A DNA stretch of 64,000 nt from Hirundichthys speculiger (Eukaryota; Chordata; Actinopteri; Beloniformes; Exocoetidae): positions 124,001 to 188,000 of the forward strand of contig JAGFBZ010000290.1 of NCBI GenBank assembly GCA_018398805.1. The letters are read 5' to 3'. Position numbers and translations under genes: made by a program. Every line of letters starts with the position of its first letter. Position 1 is the stretch's first letter. Below, in pieces: positions 41,801-49,540 of this stretch. Below the pieces are notes generated by a model, which worked only from the letters and a program-made list of their open reading frames with translations, was not told the origin of the DNA and did not search any database.

Positions 41801-44324
41801 CTTCAGGCGGTACGGCAGTGACATGTTCCGCTGCTGATTAAAATATTATTATTATTCAACTCACATATGTGAATATCAATTATATCAATTATGCAGTAAT
41901 ATAATATCACTGTTTTTTTATGTTTAGTGTTGGCAGAAAACAAATGCTGGTAAAAGAACTGAACAGATCCAGTTCTTTAGCTGCAGTAAAACACATGCTG
42001 TGAAACTAAAGTAAATGATAGTACTGTGAGCTCTTCATCTCTTCAGCTGCAACTGGAGTTGTGAGAGTCTGCCAACCTTCAAAGATGCCTTTAACACTAA
42101 TATACTACCATGTGAAAAAAAATTGCACCCTCTTTCAGTTCTGTGGTTTTTTTGGATCAGGCCATAACAAGAAAACGAGGTCTTACAATTAGGCAAACTA
42201 AAACTTCAGATGACCAACAATGACATATTACACCGTGTTACTATTTATTTAACATAAACTGAGACAAAATACAGAAGCCGTCTGTGAAAACAGAGTATAC
42301 TCCCTCATTTCAATAGCTTGTCCCTCCCTTGAAGTAATTGTTTTATTGATAATGTTATTATTCTCCCACATTGTTATGAAAGAATCTTTGGCCAGTCTGC
42401 TCTACAGTGTTGCTTCAGTTCATTGAGATTCAAAGGGATTTGTTTGTGTTAAGCTCCCAGAAGGTCCCGCCACAGCATTTCAGTCAGGCTGAGGTCTGAA
42501 TTTTGACTTGTGTTTGTGCTGATATGTCCAGTATATATTCTGTGCATTATGGACTAAAAGATTGTTCTATCATGAATTTTAATATTTGACATAATGACTG
42601 AGGCCTGTAGAGTCAGAGATGTAGCTCTGTTTTAAATTTCTGTGCACATCACACTGTTTGGCCTTGAGGTGAACTAGCTGGATTTCTTTTGTTCGATTGG
42701 CACCTTTCTTGAATGTTTCCACTTGAGAAACATCTCTCTCACAGCAGAATGATAGATTCCAATAATTTGGGAAATTGCCTTATAACCCTTCCCAGATTGA
42801 TGCTTAGTAACAGTTGCTTCTCTAAGATCCATCGGTAATATCTTTTCCTATTGAAATTGTCTTAAACTTCACTTGAATGATCCACATTAACAAATTGTCC
42901 AAATGTTTGCTTTTATACAGGTGATCACACCTGCTAATGATTAATTAATCAAGTGCATTGTATTAGCAACACCTGGTTTCTACTCATCCTCTTACTTCCT
43001 GTGGAAGCCGTAATGGTGTACTCAAAATGACGAAGTGGTGTACTAATGTGTGATTGTTCGTCTGATGTTTATTTTAAAACTTGGTAAGGAACTGATTATT
43101 TTTTTTTTAAATATCCTGATATGTAGAACTTAAAAAAAAGAAAAAATAGGGCACACTTTCTATTTCATGATTGTAAGTCCCCCTGGGGTGAAGACTGTCA
43201 ATAATAGTAATAATGATGATAATAACTGCTATAACTTGCAATTATATTATGATAATTTACAACATCAGAGAAGGTTATTAAAAATCTGACTATGCCTGAA
43301 GAAAGATACAACAGAGGGAAGTGAATTGAGTTTCAACATCTCATGTTAATTCAGCAGGAACCCAGGAACCCAAGTGAACCCAGGCTGTGATTTATTTATG
43401 TCCATCCTTCTCGGTCCAGTCTGTGGGGGTCACCAAATGCTCTTAGAAAGTCTTTGTTTTTTTTTTTTTTTTTTTCAATTAATGAATTATTTTCATCATT
43501 GGAAAAATAGCTCTGTTTTCACAGGGTAAGAAAGGGAAAATCTAGTTTATTTTTATCATGAAAAATCAATCAGTCAGTTTTGTTTTTATTGAATTTTTTT
43601 TAAAGAAAGGTCCTTTCTTTTTAAAGTAAAGGTATATACTTGGTCCTGATTTTACAAGGTAAAGTAATTCACTACTGAGGTAACAGAGAATATCACCTTA
43701 TCTCTTGTAATTATAAAAAGGTATGTTCTTTTATATTTAAAAAAACAGTACAAAATAATTTTTGTTACTCGAGTGCTTTTAGGCTTTGACTGGTCTGAAA
43801 ATCTACACGGCAGTTTGTTTGAAAACATGTGAAAGAAGCAGAAGAGGCAGCAGGCTGCTGAACTACAGACAGGCTAGTTATCTGTACTGCTGTGCTCCTA
43901 ACTTTGTCCATTTGTCTTAAAATAGAAAAGCCTTGCCTAGCGTTTTTGGCCTGCTGCCTTGCGCTTCCATTTTCTCTCTTTGTTTTTGTTCTTCCTCTCT
44001 TTATCTTCATCCTCCCTCCTCCTGTCCTGTCCCCTACTTTCTTCTCCAGTCTTTTTTTTTTTTAACTCAGTCCTTTAATTTTCCTCTGAAGATTGTCTAT
44101 GCTTTTTCATCCCACTTTTTATTCTTTTTCTGGTTTTCCATATTTTGCACTCTTTGTTGCACTCCTCCCCTTCTTGATTAATTTAGAGACTGTCATCACA
44201 GTTCGACCAGCAAGCAGCTCAGAGTTGTTTATAATACACTGACTTTTTGTTGACATGTTGCACCTTTCAATTCAATTATAACAAACTGTGTGTCTGTGTT
44301 CGTATACAAAAGGTAATATTGTTT

Positions 44325-44374
<50 letters not shown>

Positions 44375-44452
44375 GCAAGCCGTTCAGGAGATTAAGATTT
44401 ATAATATAAAAGTCTGGAATGAAGTCTGAATATGGAATGATCTTGAATATGG

Positions 44453-44522
<70 letters not shown>

Positions 44523-47500
44523 AAGAAATATTTTTTTCTTGCTGAAAATCTGTTTTTTGATTATTGCTGGATCATCATGCTGGATTATTGCAGTACACGC
44601 AGAATAAAAATGTGGCAATTAAATATAAATATGTGTCAAAGCAAGTGGCTATCAAAAGCTGTTCATAAGAAAACCTCCCAAAGTTCATATGATTGTAACT
44701 GATAATTCTTTTAAAAATGACTTCTATTTTAGTTTAATAGTTTGTAGCAAGCCTGTGCAACTGGCAGCTGAATTAGCTGTGTGTGGTAAATGTCAATGCA
44801 ACTTCACTAGTTGCAAATCTGGTTTATTAAATAAGTCATTTAATATATCATCAGATCACTTGTTTTATCTGACCAGTAGTACAAAATTCAAGGATATTTA
44901 ATTCTGCAAGTTTTTTGGCAGCAACCTCAATGTCCTTATGTGCACACGGCTAGAATAAGTATACAATAGTTTAATCATCAGTTTGTACTGAATATCTTAA
45001 TCTTATAGTTATAAGATCAGTTAAAGGCTTCATATTTTGAAAGTATTAATCTACACTATGTCTATACTGTTTATATTTTGTCTCACACATCCCATTAGTG
45101 AGCTTAAAGTAAGAATCGCTGCCCTGGTTATACAGTAAAGTTAAACACTATCATAACTATCCTCCAAAATGACCACAGTGACCTGCCCCATTTTCGATAA
45201 AGGAATCTAATTAAATATAAAACATTATTATTTGAATTTATTGCAGGACTTTTTCATCAGACATTTGTTTTAGCTAAACGTAGCTTATATATTGATGAGT
45301 GTCAAGAAGACTCATTCCTCTCTCTGTCTCAGTCTGTCAACATCTCTGTATCTTTTTGTCAACATGGCCTGAGGCCAGGTGATGATTGGTTGTCTGTACT
45401 GCTGCACCATTTGCTCTTTGGCTCAATGAAGGCCATGTGCTATGAATGCTGACTCACAGTAAAACAGAGGGGAAGCATGTATGACTCTTACTGTCTGTAT
45501 TTTGAAACTCACAAATAAACAGGAGAGCAAGCACAGATGCAGATTTGTGTCTGTGTGTCTGTGAGATGTTGTCTGTTTGCAGAGGCAGGCAGTATATGGC
45601 CATCGGTAAGCAGTTTAGCTACAGAAGTAGGTCACACTGTTGCACCTGCCAGCCTTTTCTTTCTCACTGTCTGTTTCATTTTCTTTATCTATCCCCCCCC
45701 CACACACACACAGTCACACTCCTTACTGTCAAGGTTCCACTATCTAATAATAGACTCACTTTGACCCACCCCCACCCCCACCCATTGTCTCTGTGCCTGT
45801 CTGTGGTCCTTCTATCTCGCTACAACCCTCAGCTGTTGCCATGACTACCTGGCAGTGTGCTGGAATGCACAGTGGATGGAAAAGGTGATGAGATGCTCAA
45901 GAAGATTATTAAAAATCTACAAGCTTCTTCTAAATTACCTCAGCAGATCTACTTTATACATATATCATGTACTGGTGACCTGTGTGAGGTTCCTCGCTCC
46001 AGGTCCAATGACTGGGGCATGCTGTAGTGTATTTTAATACAACAGGTTTCCTCGTGAAGACACTTTATTCATATATTTTTTGGCTTATGACACAGCACAA
46101 TAAATCATAAATGGTGACTGTTCTACTGCTCTTAGGTCTAAACATTAACCATCAGTCACTGATTTCACAATTACCTTTGAGAATGTCATTGTTAGGATTT
46201 TGGTTGGATTAACATGTTAATATATAATTTTAAATAAGAACGTTGGTTCATTTTGTGCAGCTCTCAGCCAGGATGCCACTTTGCTGATCAGGCACATGTG
46301 AAGGTCAAAAAAATAGCGCTTTTGATCACATGGTTGTTCTGGAAACATTCTCCAACAGAGTTTAACCAATGTTTGTCCAACATGTCCAACCTGTTCCCTT
46401 TTGGGCTTTTGGAAAAACTTTGTGGACAAACTATGAGGAGAAACGGTGCATCTACGGCTCGCCTTATTGGGAAATATACACACTGGCCTGGGTTTTCATG
46501 AGAAACTAATGTTTTGCTCACAGACAAAGAACATCTAAGGTTGTCCAGGAATGCCTGGTACCAGGATGTTACGGTAGCAGTAGAAGCAACAGAGCCTTTG
46601 GACCTGTGGGTTGTGGAATCGGGGTTTTCTGGATTTGGCTTGCTTTCCATAAATAATTGATATGAGAAGATTTTGGAGGCAGGATGAACATCATGTTCTT
46701 GAGCCCTGTCAAAGTGTTTTGGACAGCCCACTACTGTCTTGCCAGAAAAGGATGGTTCGGATCGGTGCAGCATCTGCTGTGGTGCGGACTCTGTACCGGT
46801 CCATTGTGGTGGAGAGAGCTGAGCTAAAAGGCAAGGCTCTCTGTTTACCGGTCTATCTTTGTTCCAGCCCTCACCTACGGTCATGAACTGTGGGTAGTGA
46901 CCGAAAGGATGAGATCGTGGATACAAGCGGCGGAAATGAGTTTTCTCCGCAGGGTGGCTGGACTCTCCCTTAGAGATAAGCTGAGAAGTTCAATCATTCG
47001 GGAGAGACTCAGAGTAGAGCCGCTGCTCCTTCACATCGAGAGGAGCCAGTTGAGGTGGTTCGGACATGTCCAACTGGGAGAAGACCACGGGGCAGGCCCG
47101 GGACCCGCTGGAGAGATTATATCTCTCAGCTGGCCTGGGAGCGCCTCGAGGTTCTCCCAGAGGAGCTGGTGGAAGCAGCCGAGGGGAGGGAGGTCTGGGC
47201 CTCTCTGCTGAAGCTGCTGCCCCTGCGACCCGACTTCGGATCAAGCGGAAGTTAATGGATGGATGGACTTGTGGTATTTTGAATTTGCTGCCACAAGATA
47301 TCATATTAGATCATAACATCCATGCTAATGTGCAAGGATGAACGCTACACTACAGTTTCCATTAATCAAACCAATCCATACACAGCATTCCTGGCTCAAA
47401 AATAAGAGAGCTTTGTACTGCAGGATGAGCCGCAGAGAAATTGATTCCATCAGTTGAAATCATTCTTGAATGTCAGTGTAACACTGGCTAACATGTGTTT

Positions 47501-49029
47501 TCAACAGTCTTGCTGTTTATTTTTTCCAGTCCTCTTTGCTTCAGAGTTAAACTGGAATATTCCCAGTCGTCAAATGAGAGAGAGTACTGTGATAAATGCC
47601 AGATTTCAACAATATCCTCACTCTCAACAAATGCCAATGTGAATTATGAAATGTTTGCATCACTTTATCTGAGTCATAAAGAATACTTTTTTTTTTATTG
47701 GCATCACTACACAGAACATACAGTCAATGACAGCATCAGACGCCAGATAGAGAAAATATTTCTGCAGCAATAGTCAGGTCCGTTTTATGATTTTATGTCT
47801 TATTTTTTTTCCACAAGTGGAAGAAGGACTTAGTTTTAACTGACACAAAAGTACATAAAACCACAGAAGAAATACTCCTTTAGAAGTTACAGACCACAAT
47901 CATCTCCAGGCCCAAAGATGCTTTGACACAATGTTTTACTTGGACACATTAAATAGGTGATTACCAAAGCTTATAGTTAAACTAAATAAAACCAAGCATT
48001 ACAGCTGATACTTATTTATAACATTTGTTCTTTAACAAACCTTTGGACAATATTTCATAAGCTTTTTAAATTTTGTACCAAAAAAAAAAAAAAAAAAAAT
48101 CAAAGGTAACTAAAGCTGTTGGATAAATAAATAAGGTAAAGAATGAGTATTTCTTCTGAAATAAAGCGTATTACAAGGAATTACAATACAGGCACCTCAT
48201 ATTTATGATTAATTGAACATAATTAGTTACATCTGTTTATCACAGTCCTGTCAGAACTGTTTTCTTCAGAAATCACTAGAAAACAAAGAAAAGGACTAAT
48301 TTTTAATAATATGTCTCCATGGTAACGAGGCTCTGGACCCTCATCCATGTAGCTTAGTCAGGTTGATCTTTTCATGCTGGAACCACCAGCTGCCACTGAT
48401 GTCTCTCCCCTTCTGCTTCTTCTCTTTTTTTCCTCCAACAACCCTCAACAACCACTTCCTTCTCCTCCCTCAGTTACGGATAGGTATCCACACAGGCTCA
48501 GTGTTGGCAGGTGTGGTCGGAGTTAAAATGCCACGTTATTGTCTGTTTGGGAACAACGTGACTCTAGCCAGCAAATTCGAATCGGGGAGCCATCCGAGAT
48601 GTATAAATGTTAGTCCAACAACCTATCAGTAAGTATCTCCATTAAACTTTACACACAAATGTACAGATATAATGTCCTGTTTTTTTTAAGCTTTTTTTTT
48701 TTTTTTTGAAGAATGGATTCAGCCTTTTTGACAAGATTATTGTATGTACACATCATACACACATTTTCATTCATACTATTCAGTAAAAGTTCTTCCATTC
48801 TACCAACAGATTGTTGAAAGACGACCGCTCTTTTTCATTTGTCCCTCGTTCACGGCTTGAGCTCCCAGAGAATTTTCCCAAAGAAATCCCAGGGACATGC
48901 TACTTCCTGGAGGCAGGGACCTCCCACAGTCATGCCTCGCTTACCAGCTCTCGCTCGGCCCCTCCGACCTCTATGAGGAAAGTCTCCTACAGCATTGGGA
49001 CCATGTTTCTAAGAGAAACAAGTTTGTAG
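10889..49029 (+). CDS. gucy1a2: gucy1a2, soluble guanylate cyclase alpha-2
   Basis: The alpha-2 subunit pairs with beta-1 to form the cytosolic nitric-oxide-activated enzyme that makes cGMP from GTP. Nine exons (10889-11209, 19712-19773, 20384-20508, 23812-24707, 36993-37205, 38337-38609, 40351-40494, 48474-48628, 48810-49029) join in phase to 802 codons plus TAG; human alpha-2 has 732. Order: basic/Ser-rich N-terminus (1-107), H-NOX region (about 108-295), a Pro/Ser/Thr-rich insert (about 296-378), HNOBA/PAS region (about 380-520), signalling coiled coil (about 525-560), class III cyclase domain (about 561-755). The two metal-binding aspartates are visible as D592 (FSDIVGF) and D636 (TIGDAYC), 44 apart as in other alpha subunits. 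The C-terminus RETSL fits a class I PDZ ligand, reported for alpha-2 binding to PSD-95. The start is chosen because [15 protein letters not shown] aligns with the human N-terminus and has A at -3. Confidence 0.96.
12701..12925. mobile_element. hAT-type MITE, 225 bp, intact ends
   Basis: Near-perfect inverted repeats of about 56 bp start with CAGTGATTTTCAACCCTGGT at the left and, in reverse complement, at the right end. The flanking 8-bp direct repeats CTCTACAT at 12693-12700 and 12926-12933 are identical. CAG ends plus an 8-bp duplication are the hAT superfamily signature. No coding capacity. Confidence 0.93.
18203..18637. repeat. interspersed repeat with ACCTCYGCCAAG ends
   Basis: The left part has GCAGACCTCCGCCAAG and the right end reads CTTGGCAGAGGTAA, an inverted pair. 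A CAGA tetranucleotide run sits near the right end. I recognise it as a repeat common in percomorph fish but cannot name its class with certainty; non-coding. Confidence 0.6.
18730..19430 (+). mobile_element. Tc1/mariner remnant, decayed transposase
   Basis: The + strand follows the Tc1 transposase family in broken frames: GTCCACCTGTGTGTAA leader, then the catalytic-core region around CCCTCTGTGAAGCATGGTGG (SVKHGGG) and GACAATAATCCAAAGCATCC (DNNPKH). Several stops and deletions are present, including loss of much of the middle. It cannot be active. Confidence 0.8.
19712..19773 (+). CDS. gucy1a2: gucy1a2 exon 2
   Basis: A short exon for residues 108-127 and two bases of codon 128; reads [20 protein letters not shown]. 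The acceptor CTTGCAG ends at 19711 and the donor GTACGG starts at 19774. It matches the start of the alpha-2 H-NOX region (human QTIQQTLKRTLQYY). Confidence 0.9.
20384..20508 (+). CDS. gucy1a2: gucy1a2 exon 3
   Basis: Completes codon 128, encodes residues 129-169 and starts codon 170. It carries a charged stretch, then [13 protein letters not shown], which matches human GILQCTANILG. The acceptor TTTACAG ends at 20383 and the donor GTAAAC starts at 20509. Confidence 0.92.
20509..23811 (+). other. gucy1a2 intron 3
   Basis: No exon is recognised. A Tc1/mariner element with long inverted repeats fills 22360-23624. A TAA/TAG-rich microsatellite-like tract is at about 20708-20732. I see nothing identifiable in 20733-22350. 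Confidence 0.5.
22360..23624 (-). mobile_element. Tc1/mariner element with ~215-bp TIRs
   Basis: Left end CAACCCCAATTCCAGAAAAG and right end (reverse complement) CAACTCAAATTCCGAAAAAG extend into degenerate inverted repeats of about 215 bp. TA dinucleotides flank both ends (22358-22359 and 23625-23626), the Tc1/mariner target duplication. Interior antisense blocks resemble a transposase (for example the GTCCCTCTCCTCTTTAG and TAGATGAGCTTTGGTCCAG segments). No intact frame remains. The right end lies 187 bp before gucy1a2 exon 4. Confidence 0.82.
23812..24707 (+). CDS. gucy1a2: gucy1a2 exon 4 (large)
   Basis: Residues 170-468: rest of the H-NOX region ([26 protein letters not shown]), then a linker and the start of the HNOBA/PAS region ([30 protein letters not shown]). 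Compared with human it has a basic insert at about 237-255 and a Pro/Ser/Thr-rich stretch at about 313-343, which largely explain the longer protein. The acceptor ends at 23811 and the donor GTAAAG starts at 24708, phase 0. Confidence 0.94.
26088..26365 (-). mobile_element. L2-type (Maui-like) LINE 3' end
   Basis: It starts with a (CATC)n tail and contains the widespread fish LINE 3' blocks CCAGTCCATCACAGGG, CATGTCTTTGGACTGTGGGA and GGGGAGAACATGCAAACTCC. Only the 3' end is present, 5'-truncated and in antisense orientation. Confidence 0.75.
27165..28165 (+). mobile_element. RTE-type LINE tail split by an insertion
   Basis: The two halves 27165-27290 and 28016-28165 together resemble the 3' end of the LINE at 46745-47270: [20 protein letters not shown] coding, the sequence GAGAGATTAT...ATCTCTC, and a terminal GGATGGATGGA tail. 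A 725-bp element interrupts it. Family (RTE clade, Rex3-like, judged from the GATG tail) is recognition only. Confidence 0.8.
27291..28015. mobile_element. PIF/Harbinger-like element, 725 bp
   Basis: Ends GGCCC and, in reverse complement, GGCCCTGATC are bordered by a TAT triplet on both sides (27288-27290, 28016-28018). The uninterrupted LINE copy at 47111-47127 shows the empty site, so the borders and the 3-bp duplication are directly supported. Most of the interior matches 51970-52539. No transposase frame is seen. Confidence 0.85.
28400..28570 (-). repeat. degenerate fish LINE/SINE 3' repeat
   Basis: It starts near CAATTCAATTTATTTGTATA and contains CTCAAGACACTTCATACAG, typical of a very common fish repeat (antisense) whose sense form resembles 63310-63690. 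Class uncertain. Confidence 0.5.
31115..31475 (+). mobile_element. degenerate RTE-type LINE tail
   Basis: It follows the LINE at 46745-47270 from GGGAAGTTCAATCAGAAC through GAGCCAGTTGAAGTGATTC and CCCAACTGTGAGGAGGGCC to a GGATGGAGGGATGGAT tail. Frames are broken. Confidence 0.75.
31500..32290 (-). mobile_element. Tc1-like transposon, decayed transposase
   Basis: The minus strand carries Tc1 transposase blocks in shifted frames: an upstream block at 31985-32230, then 31611-31988 with [29 protein letters not shown] and [19 protein letters not shown], the latter holding the second catalytic Asp region. Frameshifts separate the blocks, so no full protein is possible. Confidence 0.88.
32700..32842. 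repeat. DNA-transposon end plus (TA)n(CA)n
   Basis: AATGCGTTAACGCGATAATA and GCGGTTAACTTGCCCAGCC resemble a terminus of a common vertebrate non-autonomous DNA transposon. It is followed by TA and CA dinucleotide runs at about 32805-32840. Family unnamed. Confidence 0.5.
32843..33000 (+). repeat. tRNA-like SINE
   Basis: The A-box-like TGGCTCAGTGC (32854-32864) and B-box-like GGTTTAAATCC (32892-32902) are spaced as in a tRNA gene, but the rest does not fold as a functional tRNA. The 3' border is approximate. Confidence 0.6.
35027..35194 (+). repeat. tRNA-derived SINE (fish type)
   Basis: TAGCTCAGTGG (A box, 35039-35049) and GGTTTGACTTC (B box, 35102-35112) are followed by CCCTTTGCTACATGTCTTCC, GTTTCCTGTCTCCTCTTCA and AAATAAAAGGCC, the body of a common teleost tRNA-SINE. 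Confidence 0.8.
36993..37205 (+). CDS. gucy1a2: gucy1a2 exon 5
   Basis: Residues 469-539: end of the HNOBA/PAS region ([33 protein letters not shown]) and start of the coiled coil ([17 protein letters not shown]). Nearly identical to human alpha-2. The acceptor TTGCTAG ends at 36992 and the donor GTAAAA starts at 37206. Confidence 0.96.
37206..38336 (+). other. gucy1a2 intron 5
   Basis: At about 37495-37645 a fragment resembles the right end of the long-TIR Tc1/mariner family seen at 22360-23624 (CAATTAAATATAGATTACC, TTTTGCAAACCCTTG). Nothing else is recognised. Confidence 0.45.
38337..38609 (+). CDS. gucy1a2: gucy1a2 exon 6, cyclase core
   Basis: Residues 540-630: end of the signalling helix ([20 protein letters not shown]) and first half of the catalytic domain with metal ligand D592 in [10 protein letters not shown], then [16 protein letters not shown]. 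The acceptor TCTCAG ends at 38336 and the donor GTTAGT starts at 38610. Confidence 0.97.
38610..40350 (+). other. gucy1a2 intron 6
   Basis: 1.7 kb of AT-rich intron with TG-rich and pyrimidine-rich patches near 38880-38930 and 39090-39140. No repeat family or exon is recognised. Confidence 0.4.
40351..40494 (+). CDS. gucy1a2: gucy1a2 exon 7
   Basis: Residues 631-678: second metal ligand D636 in [12 protein letters not shown], then [20 protein letters not shown]. The acceptor CATACAG ends at 40350 and the donor GTGAGT starts at 40495. Confidence 0.96.
42103..43040 (-). mobile_element. Tc1-like transposon, internally deleted
   Basis: It starts with CCATGTGAAAAAAAATTGCA and ends near GGTGTACTCAAAATGACG, weakly inverted ends. 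Antisense transposase DNA is recognisable, for example AACCCTTCCCAGATTGATG and CAGTTGCTTCTCTAAGATC (the N-terminal helix-turn-helix region) and GGTCCCGCCACAGCATTTC (C-terminal region). The middle is missing and frames are broken. Confidence 0.8.
44328..44522. repeat. two long (TA)n tracts
   Basis: TA runs at 44328-44371 and 44453-44522 are separated by about 80 bp of unique sequence. Each is self-complementary and the two can also pair with each other. Confidence 0.95.
46745..47270 (+). mobile_element. RTE-type (Rex3-like) LINE 3' end
   Basis: It encodes the C-terminal end of a LINE reverse-transcriptase polyprotein in broken frames: [29 protein letters not shown], then after a shift [20 protein letters not shown] and [13 protein letters not shown]. 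It ends in an ATGGATGGATGGA tail. The element is 5'-truncated, and an internal deletion near 47065 removes part of the coding region. Confidence 0.85.
48474..48628 (+). CDS. gucy1a2: gucy1a2 exon 8
   Basis: Residues 679-729 plus two bases of codon 730: [40 protein letters not shown], the second half of the cyclase core. Human has R where this copy has C721 (PRCINVSP). The acceptor CCCTCAG ends at 48473 and the donor GTAAGT starts at 48629. Confidence 0.96.
48810..49029 (+). CDS. gucy1a2: gucy1a2 exon 9 (last)
   Basis: Completes codon 730 and runs to TAG at 49027-49029. It reads [20 protein letters not shown], a Ser/Thr-rich linker, then [16 protein letters not shown]. The last four residues ETSL form a class I PDZ-ligand pattern. 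The acceptor CCAACAG ends at 48809. Confidence 0.95.
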
Positions 49030-49534
49030 ATCCATACACAGACTTGGTTTGACAGGTATTTGTAATGTGAGTGACTGGATTTGAATCCTTGGAACATGCA
49101 GGAAGCCAATTACATAGATCTTTGGATATGCAAATGCATTCTGTAAAAACTTGGACTCTGACCTGTAGGATGAAAAATACTTTCATCACAAGTGGAAAAG
49201 AACAACATGCCCTTATCTACGCTGATTAATGGAGATACGCTTCAAAAGACTTGATGAACAGCAACTGCACTAGTCTCTCATCGTTCCCCGAGGAGGTGGA
49301 CTGAATCAATTTGCAGAGAAACCTAAATGTAAATCTTAATGATTTAGCTGGACGTTTCAGCTCCAGACCTGGTATCTTAGCTCTCTCCAGAGGTCCTCGC
49401 TCCCTTACGTGATGCAGATGTCTGGGTCCAAACAAGAAATATTGGGAGAAAATCTGGAAAGAGCCCACACTCAAGACCAGTGATCCACTCATCAACCATG
49501 AATTTGTGCAAACAGAACAAATCCACTTTTCATT

Positions 49535-49540
49535 AATAAA
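49535..49540 (+). terminator. gucy1a2: candidate gucy1a2 poly(A) signal
   Basis: The first AATAAA found after the stop codon, about 505 bases into the 3' flank. Alternative sites further on are possible. Confidence 0.4.

Larger units (their letters stand above)
40495..48473 (+). other. gucy1a2 intron 7 (8 kb)
   Basis: It holds a Tc1 remnant (42103-43040), two TA microsatellites (44328-44371 and 44453-44522), a LINE 3' end (46745-47270) and A or T runs at 41489-41512, 43457-43475 and 48081-48099. I see nothing identifiable in 43050-44300, 44530-46700 and 47280-48060. Confidence 0.5.

Noticed and set aside
44325..44618. 97-aa frame with Tyr/Ile repeats
   Set aside because: It is the translation of the TA microsatellites.
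46288..46926. 212-aa minus-strand frame in intron 7
   Set aside because: Its right part is the antisense of the RTE-type LINE tail at 46745-47270; the rest has no recognised domain.
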